Below, piece after piece: positions 50,201 through 58,187 of a stretch of DNA of 64,000 bases (position 1 is the first letter of the stretch; the number at the start of each line of letters is the position of its first letter). The stretch is from Bacillus sp. X1(2014). Lineage in GTDB: Bacteria; Bacillota; Bacilli; Bacillales_B; DSM-18226. Position numbers and translations under genes: made by a program. Under the pieces are notes generated by a model that was given only the letters and a program-made list of their open reading frames with translations, was not told the origin of the DNA and did not search any database. The DNA is taken from the NCBI RefSeq assembly GCF_007678255.1, contig NZ_VEED01000005.1, positions 186,001 to 250,000 of the forward strand. Direction: 5' to 3'.

Positions 50201-50739
50201 TTAAGGATGCACCAGCCGCATTTGGCGGATTCTTACAGGTTTCTGGCTTGAAATTCACTTATGACAGCACGAAACCAGCTGGATCTAAGGTTCAAAGCAT
50301 TGAAGTTAAAGGTCAAGATGGAAGCTACACAGCGTTAGATTTGACTAAAAACTACTTCGTTGCGACGAACATCTTCACAGCAAAAGGTGGGGACGGATAT
50401 ACCGTGTTTGCAAAAGCTTACGCAGAAGGCCGTGTAAGTGAGCCAGGATTTGTGGATTGGGAAATGTTTAGAGAATACATTGAGGCACAACCAAACAAAA
50501 CGGTTAATCCGCAAGTGGAAGGTCGTATTATCAACGTAGCTCCACAAGTTATTCCAGCTGCTTCATTCAGCGGTACGGCAGATGCTCCAAAGGTATACTT
50601 TGGAAATGTGGTCGTTGATGTAACAGGTGTAGCGAAGCTTGAGAATGCAACCGTTAAAGGCAACCTTACTTTAAAAGGTAACAATGGTGTTGAACTTTCT
50701 AACGTAACAGTTGAAGGTGACACAATTTTTGAAGATTAA
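47293..50739 (+). CDS. Secreted 5'-nucleotidase/metallophosphatase with four tandem beta repeats
   Basis: This is a 1148-residue secreted enzyme starting with GTG behind GGAGGG. Signal peptide 1-33 (ending TSVSAA). Residues 35-205 form a beta-sandwich-like domain. Four carboxypeptidase-regulatory-like repeats of ~80 residues follow (about 220-570), each with a G(K/D)(F/Y) turn and a closing GKWYEL-like motif. The metallophosphatase domain begins near 576 (LNLMHTNDTHANID, then TFGNHEFDLG and VGGHSHTKL). The 5'-nucleotidase C-terminal domain follows (about 875-1050, LQNGGGVRVTLPAGNI). It should release phosphate and nucleosides from extracellular nucleotides. No LPXTG anchor is seen. Confidence 0.88.
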   Translation: MTNLVNRSKKWISLALTAILLLAMVLPTSVSAAAETVSLAKWDFSSATNKLVATSGTAANLDKTLSVTGPTISATYVGGPSTGIQVPNASPWTANPSFWKVAVSTKGYQNITLSSKQYGSSTGPRDFKIQYSLDNSTWTDVPGATVTVATNWTSGVLTNIALPSETNNQDVVYVRWLKNSDTAINGSPIASGGTSRMGLIEFNGEAQASTPQPDPGAVPGQGKIVLGDEPLANITFSLRETATGVWHDFTSDENGVFTHNLADGTYKIEGLWVAPTWYPLGQTVTIKDGLVDGLHELAFDALNPVEGTWNVSGTVKNGSQALAQLPFSVHSTDGKWYDAKTDKNGKFNFKLPDGSYQVDGIWDAAAGKWYELNQLFTVKDGKLEGSTELLLDISGVFNVTGTITKGTTALSETVFSIHTASGEEKWFDGQTDKDGKFALKLPNGDYTIDGIWDSVAGKWYELKKNFTVAGTLQLNIDVLKDGTGVITPNVTGVLTKGTETLPNVVFSVHTTTGNVTWYDITTDANGKYSTILPNGSYMLEGIWLGTENHWYDLQKEFTVDGTKEFNIDVLAGQADKKFTLNLMHTNDTHANIDNVAKKMTAIKSVRATKPDALLLDAGDVFSGTLYFNEYKGLADLEFMELAGYDAMTFGNHEFDLGTETLANFVKEADFPFVSANVNFVNDTNLQSRFHNDVTTANPLGGEIYNGIIKVVNGEKIGIFGLTTAETATISSPGAGVAFENYIDEAQKSVDALKAQGVNKIIALTHIGFDDSLVWDNDQQLAASVEGIDVIVGGHSHTKLDAPFFDTTGDEPTAIVSANEYNKYLGTVDVTFDASGKVIVPETTGKLLDITTFADDAAVANILNTKYKPAIDAMKATVVGTAVAPLVGGNPPARVGETNLGNFVADGMLAKAKTINPNTVIALQNGGGVRVTLPAGNITLADVFKVLPFGNALGIMELKGAEIKEALEYSVKDAPAAFGGFLQVSGLKFTYDSTKPAGSKVQSIEVKGQDGSYTALDLTKNYFVATNIFTAKGGDGYTVFAKAYAEGRVSEPGFVDWEMFREYIEAQPNKTVNPQVEGRIINVAPQVIPAASFSGTADAPKVYFGNVVVDVTGVAKLENATVKGNLTLKGNNGVELSNVTVEGDTIFED

Positions 50740-50752
50740 TTAAAAGGCTAGG

Positions 50753-50781
50753 TTCCTCCAGCAACTAATTTGTTGGAGGAA
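50753..50781 (+). terminator. Hairpin between nucleotidase and nuclease genes
   Basis: A 12-bp stem (50753-50764 with 50770-50781, one G-U) without a long T tract. It may be a partial terminator or protect the upstream mRNA. Confidence 0.55.
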
Positions 50782-50840
50782 TTTACACCAATTATTTTAG
50801 CTCCAAATATTCACCCAACCGAACCTGGAGGTGCAACTAT

Positions 50841-53800
50841 TTGTCTAGAAAAAACAAAAAGAAGTTGAATATTATTCTTATAGCCATCTTGCTGATTAGT
50901 ATGGTTTTACCAAACTACTATATTAAATCTGCGATTGCTGCTACAAACGCTACGGATCTCTTTATCTCTGAATATATTGAAGGCACCAGTTTTAACAAAG
51001 CACTCGAACTCTATAATGGAACAGGCGCTGCTGTTAAATTAAGTGAATATACACTTGAACATTATAGCAATGGTGCATCAACTACGACTTTCACTATGGC
51101 TTTATCTAGTGACCCCTCTGCCACTCTTGCCAATGGATCAACATTTGTTATTTCACGAAATGACGCAGACGCGGCTATCGTCGCTAAGGCCAACTTATTA
51201 GACGCTGGAAAAACAGTGATTAACTGGAATGGTGACGACGCCGTTGTTTTAAAACATAACGGAACGATTATTGATGTGATTGGAAAAGTGGGCGAACGCC
51301 TAAATTGGGGAACCACGGTAAAAACTACGGACCAAACCATCGTCCGTAAAAGTTCCATCACAGCTGGCGACAGCAACCCTAGTGATGCCTTTGACCCAGC
51401 AACAGAATGGGACAGCTTAGGCCTCAATGTGTTTACAAACCTTGGTATCCACACCATGGATGGCGGTTCTACTCCGGTAGAAACGAAGGTTGCTAATGCA
51501 ACAGCCTCACCTGCAGCAGGTGCAGTGGCAGAAGGAACCTTGGTATCTTTAGCAACCGCAACCGCTAATGCAAAAATTTACTACACAACCGATGGCACAA
51601 CACCAACTGCTTCAAGCACGGAATATACGGCACCGATTAAAATTAGTGCAGACACAACAATCAAGGCAATTGCCGTCAAAGCCGACTTAGAAAACAGTGA
51701 TGTTTCCACATTCGCTTATACGGTTTTGAAAGCAAGTACAATTGCTGAAGTAAGAGCAGCTGCGTTACAATCGAACGTTCAAACGAGTGGAGTCGTTACC
51801 GCTGTGTTAGGAAGAGCGATTTATTTCCAAGATGCAACTGCTGGAATTGTTGCCTTTACACCTTCGGAAAGCACAACCGTTCAACCAGGTGATAAAATCA
51901 CTGTTTCTGGTAAACTAACGGAATTTTCCACGCTGCTAGAAATTGAAGCTAATCATGAAAATATCATTGTGACAGGGAAAGAAACTGTTCCAGCTGCGGA
52001 AGTATTAACAGCTGCACAGTTAGAAGAAAGCAAAGAAGCAAAACTAGTAACGATTAAAAATGTAACTGTAGGAGCCTTCTCTGGCGGAAACTACTCGGTT
52101 ACAGATAGTGATGGAACTAGTTTTCAAATTCGCCCGCCTGTTTCAACGATGATTTCAACAGGTACAACCTATGAAGCTATTACCGGAGTTCTTAGTGCAT
52201 TTAACGGTGTTTACCAATTAATTCCGCGGAACGACGGTGATATTTTACTAGATTCTAGTATTGTTCAACCAGTAGTAGCCACTCCAGGCGCTGGCTTGGT
52301 AACGGCAGGAACAACTGTAACGTTCACAACGGGTACTGCCGGGGCAGTGATTCACTACACCCTTGACGGCAGTGAGCCAACGACCGCAAGCCCAGTATAT
52401 TCACAGCCAATAGTTATTTCACAAGCTACAACGGTTAAAGCGGTGGCAGTAAAAGAAGGATTGAAAAATAGTGCGGTTGCTACGTTTGATTATGTGATCC
52501 AAAATGGTGCAATTCACATCTATGATATCCAAGGCAAATCACACAACTCGCTATTTGCTGGTAAAACAGTAACGGATGTAGAGGGCGTCGTTACGTATAT
52601 TGATGGCACAAGCCGCTTCTTCATTCAAGACTTAGTGGGCGACGGCGATAAAAATACATCCGACGGAATCCTTGTCTTCAAATCGGCGCATGGTGTTGCC
52701 ATCGGTGACCGCGTGAAAGTATCAGGGAAGGTAACTGAATTCTACGGCGAAGGATTTGCTGAGAAAACAACAACAGATTTAACGATAACGGAAATTGAAG
52801 CAACAACAATTACGAAAAATGGTACGGCCGCTCTTCCAGCACCAATCAAACTTGGTGTCGACCGGATTGCTCCAACAGAAATCATTGACAATGACCAATT
52901 TGCGACTTTTGATCCTGATGAAGACGCAATCGATTTCTGGGAAAGTATTGAAGGAATGTATGCACAAGTTGACGAAGGAAAAGTAATTGCGCTTCAAAAA
53001 GATGGATTAGTATGGGTGGTTCCGAAGAACTATCCAACCAACGTGACTCCTGGCGGTTTGCGTATTACAGCAACTGACACCAATCCAGATCGAATCGGGG
53101 TTGATGTAAGAAATGGCGCAACGGCCAATAAATCCTACCGTGCAAAAATGGGTGACTTTTTTACGGGCTCGATTAAAGGTGTTGTCAACTACGGTTACAG
53201 CAACTATAAATTGATGACCCAAGAATCAAGTCTGCCAACCTTAACAGAAACACCAATCGTACGTCCTGCTACAAAAATTACGCCAACAGCTGACAAATTA
53301 ACGATTGGTACGTATAACGTTGAGAACTTCTCAACAGCCACTCCAGATGCGAAAGTTACAAAAATTGCCGATGCCATTGTTGCAAAAATGAAAAACCCTG
53401 ACATTATCGGTTTAAATGAGGTCCAAGATAATAATGGGGAAACAGACAATGGTATCGTTGATGGAACACAAAGTGCGCAAAAAATTATTGATAAGGTCGT
53501 GACTCTTGGCGGACCAACTTATGCTTATACTGAAATTACCCCAGTCAATAATCAAGATGGCGGGGCACCAGGCGGAAATATCCGTGTTGCCTTCCTATAT
53601 AATAAGGATCGTGTTTCGTTAACAGCAGGCGCCCCAAAAGGTACATCAACACAAGCAGTCGGTTTTGAAAATGGCAAGCTTACTTTAAACCCAGGCCGGA
53701 TTGATCCAACTAATGCTGCGTTTAATGCGAGCCGTAAACCGCTAGCTGCTCAGTTTGATTTCCAAGGCCAAAACGTTATCGTAGTGGCTAATCACTTCAA

Positions 53801-55586
53801 TTCTAAAGGTGGCGATACACCGTTATTCGGCAAAACACAGCCGCCGGTATTAAGCAGTGAAGTTCAACGTCATAAGATTGCAGCGATTGTTAATAACTTT
53901 GTTAAAGATGTGAAAGCAAAGGATGCAAACGCGAATGTTGTTTTACTAGGTGACTTCAATGATTTTGAATTTACGAAAACACTCGAAATTGCCAAAGGAA
54001 ATGAATTAACGAACATGGTTGATAAAGTTCCTGCGGATGAGCGTTACAATTATTCCTACCAAGGAAATGCCCAAGAATTAGACCAAGTCTTAGTGACAAA
54101 CAATATGGCTGCTAATACTGCTGTCGATATTTTACACATTAACTCTGGCTTCATGGAGGAGCATGGACGTGCAAGTGACCATGATCCAATCATAATTCAG
54201 ACTCAGTTAAAAGCGGCTGGTGAAGTATTACCACCAGTAACACCGCCAGCATCAACCAAAGTTTACAATTTAAACGGCTTCAAAACGAAGAAGTTAACGG
54301 TAAATAATACGGGGGCTGATATTACAGTTAGTGCAGATTCCATTATTACTGATGGTATTGTCATTAAAAGTTCTTACGCTAAACTGAAGGGTGAAGGCTT
54401 AAAGAACACAGTGATTACACTTAGCCCAACGGCACCAGGTGCAGTGATTGACTTTGGCGGCTTAGTGGTAAAAGAAATAGTCATTGATAATGCAAATATC
54501 AGCCAAATTCGAGGCATTGAGCAGGTTCAAAAGTGGACAGTGAAAGACGGTGTGGATACGTCAGCGATTAAATTCACGAATGTGGACGGAGTGGTTCTTC
54601 CTTCACCCATTGCTGCACCGCCTAAGGTGAATCAAGCGCCAGTAGCGACTAAAGCTTTGCCAAACGTTTCGGTCCAAGTTGGCACACCGGTTTCTGTAAA
54701 TTTAAGTGAGTATTTTACTGACCCAGATGGCGATGCTTTAACGTATACGACCACAGCAGGGACTTTGCAAGGAGCAACATTAACAATCCAAACTCCGTTA
54801 GAAGGTACCATTAATGCGACGGTAACTGCGAATGATGGAGCAAGAACAGTTAGTGGATCATTTACTGTTACAGTAACTGCTGTACCTGCAAACACAGTGG
54901 AAGCTTATTATCAAGCAGCAGCTGGAAAAACAGGTGCGGATCTAAAGCTTGCCTTACACACGATTATTAAAAAACAAACGAAATTAACGTATGCGCAAGT
55001 AACAGAAGCGTTAAAGAAAACGGATGAAGACCCAGCGAACACTAATAACGTGATTTTACTTTACACAGGTCGTTCGCAAGCAAAAACAACATTCGGTTCA
55101 GGTGTAAACGACTGGAATCGTGAGCATGTTTGGGCGAAATCCCATGGTGATTTCGGAACAAGCGTGGGACCAGGTACCGATATTCACCATTTACGACCAA
55201 CGGACGCCTCTGTCAACAGTACACGCGGACATATGGACTTTGATATCGGCGGCAAGTCTCAAGGGGAATGTGCAGATTGTTATTATGACAGTGATTCTTT
55301 TGAGCCGCCTAATCGAGTAAAAGGTGATATTGCTAGAATGCTTATGTATATGGATGTTCGTTACGAAGGGGATGGCGGGGAGCTTAATCTTGAATTAGCG
55401 GACAAAGTCAATACGTACCCAACACCATTCCATGGTAAGAAATCTGTTCTTCTCCAATGGAGCAAAATGGATCCACCTGATGCCTTTGAAAAACATCGCA
55501 ATGATGTCATTGAATCGATACAAGGCAACCGCAATCCATTCATCGACCACCCAGAATGGGCAGACTCCATCTGGCCAGTAAGTTAA
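50841..55586 (+). CDS. Giant secreted nuclease: lamin-tail, chitobiase-C, EEP exonuclease and endonuclease I domains
   Basis: The 1581-residue protein starts with TTG seven bases after GGAGGTG and has a signal peptide (1-34). Domains in order: lamin-tail (35-155, TDLFISEYIEGTSFNKALEL); chitobiase-C-like repeat (212-298); OB-like region; second chitobiase-C-like repeat (480-555); second OB-like region; endonuclease/exonuclease/phosphatase domain (816-1123: GTYNVENF, IGLNEVQDNNG, VVANHFNSKGGD, LLGDFNDFE, SDHDP); beta region; cadherin-like domain (1267-1350); endonuclease I (1350-1581: NREHVWAKSHGDF, DIHHLRPTDASVNSTRGH). Two complete nuclease sites in one chain suggest full breakdown of extracellular DNA/RNA, feeding the nucleotidase encoded upstream. 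Confidence 0.9.
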   Translation: MSRKNKKKLNIILIAILLISMVLPNYYIKSAIAATNATDLFISEYIEGTSFNKALELYNGTGAAVKLSEYTLEHYSNGASTTTFTMALSSDPSATLANGSTFVISRNDADAAIVAKANLLDAGKTVINWNGDDAVVLKHNGTIIDVIGKVGERLNWGTTVKTTDQTIVRKSSITAGDSNPSDAFDPATEWDSLGLNVFTNLGIHTMDGGSTPVETKVANATASPAAGAVAEGTLVSLATATANAKIYYTTDGTTPTASSTEYTAPIKISADTTIKAIAVKADLENSDVSTFAYTVLKASTIAEVRAAALQSNVQTSGVVTAVLGRAIYFQDATAGIVAFTPSESTTVQPGDKITVSGKLTEFSTLLEIEANHENIIVTGKETVPAAEVLTAAQLEESKEAKLVTIKNVTVGAFSGGNYSVTDSDGTSFQIRPPVSTMISTGTTYEAITGVLSAFNGVYQLIPRNDGDILLDSSIVQPVVATPGAGLVTAGTTVTFTTGTAGAVIHYTLDGSEPTTASPVYSQPIVISQATTVKAVAVKEGLKNSAVATFDYVIQNGAIHIYDIQGKSHNSLFAGKTVTDVEGVVTYIDGTSRFFIQDLVGDGDKNTSDGILVFKSAHGVAIGDRVKVSGKVTEFYGEGFAEKTTTDLTITEIEATTITKNGTAALPAPIKLGVDRIAPTEIIDNDQFATFDPDEDAIDFWESIEGMYAQVDEGKVIALQKDGLVWVVPKNYPTNVTPGGLRITATDTNPDRIGVDVRNGATANKSYRAKMGDFFTGSIKGVVNYGYSNYKLMTQESSLPTLTETPIVRPATKITPTADKLTIGTYNVENFSTATPDAKVTKIADAIVAKMKNPDIIGLNEVQDNNGETDNGIVDGTQSAQKIIDKVVTLGGPTYAYTEITPVNNQDGGAPGGNIRVAFLYNKDRVSLTAGAPKGTSTQAVGFENGKLTLNPGRIDPTNAAFNASRKPLAAQFDFQGQNVIVVANHFNSKGGDTPLFGKTQPPVLSSEVQRHKIAAIVNNFVKDVKAKDANANVVLLGDFNDFEFTKTLEIAKGNELTNMVDKVPADERYNYSYQGNAQELDQVLVTNNMAANTAVDILHINSGFMEEHGRASDHDPIIIQTQLKAAGEVLPPVTPPASTKVYNLNGFKTKKLTVNNTGADITVSADSIITDGIVIKSSYAKLKGEGLKNTVITLSPTAPGAVIDFGGLVVKEIVIDNANISQIRGIEQVQKWTVKDGVDTSAIKFTNVDGVVLPSPIAAPPKVNQAPVATKALPNVSVQVGTPVSVNLSEYFTDPDGDALTYTTTAGTLQGATLTIQTPLEGTINATVTANDGARTVSGSFTVTVTAVPANTVEAYYQAAAGKTGADLKLALHTIIKKQTKLTYAQVTEALKKTDEDPANTNNVILLYTGRSQAKTTFGSGVNDWNREHVWAKSHGDFGTSVGPGTDIHHLRPTDASVNSTRGHMDFDIGGKSQGECADCYYDSDSFEPPNRVKGDIARMLMYMDVRYEGDGGELNLELADKVNTYPTPFHGKKSVLLQWSKMDPPDAFEKHRNDVIESIQGNRNPFIDHPEWADSIWPVS

Positions 55587-55600
55587 TACAAAAAGAGGAA

Positions 55601-55629
55601 AAAGCATCTGCAACCGCAGGTGCTTTTTT
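55601..55629 (+). terminator. Terminator of nuclease gene
   Basis: An 11-bp stem (55601-55611 with 55616-55626, one G-U) and T tract after the stop. Confidence 0.88.
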
Positions 55630-55640
55630 CTTGTTTTAAT

Positions 55641-55653
55641 GGTGTCAGGCACC
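55641..55653 (+). repeat. GGTGTCAGGCACC dispersed repeat
   Basis: An exact copy between the nuclease terminator and the glnK promoter region. Confidence 0.75.
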
Positions 55654-55722
55654 ATGGTATATTTCGCGATGATTCTAAATTTACAGATTATAAGAAAAAT
55701 ATATTGACTGCAAATCTAATCA

Positions 55723-55739
55723 TGTTATATAGTTTAACA
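55723..55739 (+). promoter_or_regulatory. TnrA/GlnR-type box 1
   Basis: TGTTATATAGTTTAACA fits TGTnAnAWWWTMTnACA with two changes. It overlaps a possible promoter (TTGACT near 55705, TATAGT near 55729). Confidence 0.6.
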
Positions 55740-55745
55740 ATAAAA

Positions 55746-55762
55746 TGTTAGGTTATATAACA
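55746..55762 (+). promoter_or_regulatory. TnrA/GlnR-type box 2
   Basis: TGTTAGGTTATATAACA fits the TnrA/GlnR consensus at all but one fixed position. Its centre is 23 bases from box 1. The pair lies just before glnK-amtB, a classic TnrA target in Bacillus. Confidence 0.75.
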
Positions 55763-55783
55763 TGAAATGAGGAGCCGATTCTC

Positions 55784-56143
55784 TTGAAAAAAATAGAAGC
55801 AATTATTCGACCGGAACGACTCACAGAGACGATTAAGGGTTTGAAAAATATGGGGATTTTAGGTTTTACGGTTTCACAAGTGGTTGGCAGAGGAAAGCAA
55901 AAGGATACGCAGGGAGTTTATCGTGGGAAAAATTATCAGGTAACTTTGCATCCTAAAGTGAAACTGGAGATTGTCCTCTCGGATTATTTGGTGGAGTCCA
56001 CCATCCGGACAATTGTGGATGCGGCCCAAACGGGTGAAGATGGCGACGGTAAAATATATGTTTACCCGATTTTGGAGGCCTATAACATTCGGACAGGGAC
56101 AATAGATTATGATATCGAGGATTTAGCAAATAAGGAGGGATGA
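55784..56143 (+). CDS. glnK: Nitrogen regulatory P-II protein
   Basis: The 119-residue P-II protein (NrgB) starts with TTG nine bases after GAGGAG. The T loop with Y51 (GVYRGKNYQVTLHPK) and the B-loop region TGEDGDGKIYVYPI are intact. It is encoded next to amtB and should bind AmtB and, as in B. subtilis, TnrA according to the 2-oxoglutarate and ATP/ADP state. The order glnK-amtB is the reverse of B. subtilis nrgAB. Three bases separate the genes. Confidence 0.95.
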   Translation: MKKIEAIIRPERLTETIKGLKNMGILGFTVSQVVGRGKQKDTQGVYRGKNYQVTLHPKVKLEIVLSDYLVESTIRTIVDAAQTGEDGDGKIYVYPILEAYNIRTGTIDYDIEDLANKEG

Positions 56144-56146
56144 CTT

Positions 56147-57454
56147 GTGGAATTAATGTACATAAATACCGTGTGGGTCGTCCTCGCAGCCGCGATGGTT
56201 TTGTTCATGGAAGGCGGTTTTAGTTTACTAGAGGCCGGGTTGGTCCGAACGAAAAATGCCGTTAATGTGACAATGAAAATTTTTGTAGATTTAACGATTG
56301 GTGCTTTAGCGTTTTGGCTCATCGGCTTTGGGATCATGTTTGGAAACGATGCGTTTGGATTCGTTGGAACCACTCTATTTGGAAGCCCAGAGAAAATTGC
56401 TCTTTCGATTGAATTGCCTAGTGTGGCTTTTGTGCTATTTCAAATGGGATTTGCGGTGGCATCTGTCTCGATCATTTCAGGCGCTGTAGCAGAACGAATG
56501 AACTTTAAAGCCTATGTGGTGACGGCGGCACTCATTTGTATTATTATTTACCCTCTATCTGGTCATTGGATATGGAATAGCGATGGCTGGTTAGCCAAAT
56601 TAGGAATGAAGGACTTTGCTGGATCTGCCGCGATTCATGCCGTCGGTGGTTTCGCTGCTTTTGCAATGGCAAAACTATTGGGTCCGAGAAAAGGAAGATT
56701 TAATTCTGATGGAAGCTCCAATGTGTTTGCACCTAGTAACATTCCGTTAGCTTCTGCCGGTGCCTTTATCTTATGGTTCGGGTGGTTTGCGTTTAATGCG
56801 GGGAGTACATTGGATGCCTCCAGCTCCGCACTAGCACCGATTGCCATCAACACCATGCTAGCGGGGGCAAGCGGGGGAGCGGCGGCACTATTTATGACGA
56901 TGAGAATGTTTGGAAAAGCCGACCCAAGTATGACGATAAATGGGGTGTTGGCTGGACTGGTTGCAATCACAGCGGGCTGTGCCTTTGTTTCGGAGTGGAG
57001 CGCCGTTATAATAGGCGCAATAAGTGGTACGCTCGTAATTTATACCACCCTTTTTGTGGATTATTTGAAAGTGGATGATCCGGTCGGTGCCGTTGCGGTC
57101 CATGGTTTCAGCGGGGTGTTCGGGACAATTGCGGTTGGATTATTTGATAAAACGCAAGGATTATTGACAACGGGTCATGCCTCATTATTAGAAGTGCAGC
57201 TTTTAGGCGCTGTTGTCGTGATTGTTTGGGGGTTACTCGGCGGCACTTTTATCGCAAAGGTATGCGAAAAAACAGTCGGTTTCAGAGCAACAGAGCGGGA
57301 AGAAGAAGAAGGCCTGGATATGTCCTACCACGGCATTCCGGCTTACAATGAATTAGAGCGGTTTACGGATTTGCCGACTAGTCTATTTAATTTTGAAGAA
57401 ACCACAGGAATTACGGTTGCTTCTCCGGCCAGCCGTAAAGAAAAGGTAGTTTGA
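56147..57454 (+). CDS. amtB: Ammonium transporter
   Basis: The 435-residue Amt/MEP transporter starts with GTG behind AAGGAGGGATGACTT. It has eleven membrane segments. The twin-His pore residues lie in AAIHAVGGFAAFA and AVAVHGFSGVFGT, and FWLIGFGIMFG near helix 3 is typical. A hydrophilic C-terminal tail of ~50 residues is the contact site for P-II. It imports ammonium when nitrogen is low; expression is probably under TnrA through the upstream boxes. Confidence 0.95.
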   Translation: MELMYINTVWVVLAAAMVLFMEGGFSLLEAGLVRTKNAVNVTMKIFVDLTIGALAFWLIGFGIMFGNDAFGFVGTTLFGSPEKIALSIELPSVAFVLFQMGFAVASVSIISGAVAERMNFKAYVVTAALICIIIYPLSGHWIWNSDGWLAKLGMKDFAGSAAIHAVGGFAAFAMAKLLGPRKGRFNSDGSSNVFAPSNIPLASAGAFILWFGWFAFNAGSTLDASSSALAPIAINTMLAGASGGAAALFMTMRMFGKADPSMTINGVLAGLVAITAGCAFVSEWSAVIIGAISGTLVIYTTLFVDYLKVDDPVGAVAVHGFSGVFGTIAVGLFDKTQGLLTTGHASLLEVQLLGAVVVIVWGLLGGTFIAKVCEKTVGFRATEREEEEGLDMSYHGIPAYNELERFTDLPTSLFNFEETTGITVASPASRKEKVV

Positions 57455-57492
57455 AAGTAACTAGATATAAAGGGATTCTTACTTCATCATAC

Positions 57493-57547
57493 AAAAAGTC
57501 GTAAATAGATTAGTTCTAATTTAGAACCTGTCTATTTTCGACTTTTT
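57493..57547 (+). terminator. Terminator of glnK-amtB
   Basis: A long interrupted stem: AAAAAGTCG (57493-57501) with CGACTTTTT (57539-57547), and inner AAATAG/CTATTT and GTTCTA/TAGAAC pairs. The rest of the gap to 57760 is A/T-rich with no further feature. Confidence 0.85.
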
Positions 57548-57760
57548 ATTTTGGTTTTTTATCTAATTCCATGCACCCAAACGGTAAAAAAAGAAAGGAC
57601 GAAATGAACTAGTCAGTTTTAATATTTCGCTAAATTTTTATAATAATTGTAAATAATTGGTTAATGATTGTAAAGAATGAGTGATTCTTCTTCTTTTTCT
57701 TGCGAATTTTTATATCATGGGATTGTACCAAATTTTGAAACAATCAAGGAGGAAGAAAAA

Positions 57761-57937
57761 ATGAAGGATTTAAAAAAATGGATGTTAGTGTTAATGGCGT
57801 CTTTCATGTTGTTAGGAGCTGCCTCAGGTTGTAGTAATACAAAAACAGATGCGGATACAGAGCAAAATCAAGATAATGGAGATACTGATTCCCAAAACAG
57901 CGGATCTGATCAAGATTCAGAAGAATCAGGGCAATAA
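57761..57937 (+). CDS. Small acidic lipoprotein
   Basis: This 58-residue product has a lipoprotein signal with lipobox AASGC (Cys about 24), then a very acidic Asp/Gln/Ser tail (TDADTEQNQDNGDTDSQNS and similar). AAGGAGGAAGAAAAA precedes the ATG at 57761; a longer frame from 57677 lacks a site. Function unknown. It lies alone between amtB and pstS, with terminators on both sides. Confidence 0.75.
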   Translation: MKDLKKWMLVLMASFMLLGAASGCSNTKTDADTEQNQDNGDTDSQNSGSDQDSEESGQ

Positions 57938-57989
57938 TATAAAAAAGTAACTAATCAGAACTGTTGTCAGTATAAGGACTAGAAAGTGC

Positions 57990-58026
57990 AAAAATCACCT
58001 GCCTAATAAGGTTGGTGATTTTTCTT
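57990..58026 (+). terminator. Terminator after small lipoprotein gene
   Basis: A 10-bp stem (57990-57999 with 58014-58023) and T tract. Confidence 0.85.
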
Positions 58027-58090
58027 TTAGGCAGATTGTAAGTCGGGAAGGAACACGAACGATTTTAAATTTACAAAAGTACATAATATC

Positions 58091-58128
58091 TTTACAAAAC
58101 TATACAAACCATTAATACTCAGTTAACA
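58091..58128 (+). promoter_or_regulatory. PhoP box upstream of pstS
   Basis: TTTACA (58091), TATACA (58101), TTAATA (58112) and TTAACA (58123) form four direct hexamer repeats spaced 10-11 bases, matching the PhoP consensus TT(A/T/C)A(C/T)A-N5. A further TTTACA lies at 58070. This predicts activation under phosphate starvation. Confidence 0.75.
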
Positions 58129-58187
58129 AAAAAGGATTAATCTAAAACACGTAAACAACAACATACTTTATAGGGGGATTTAAAGAA

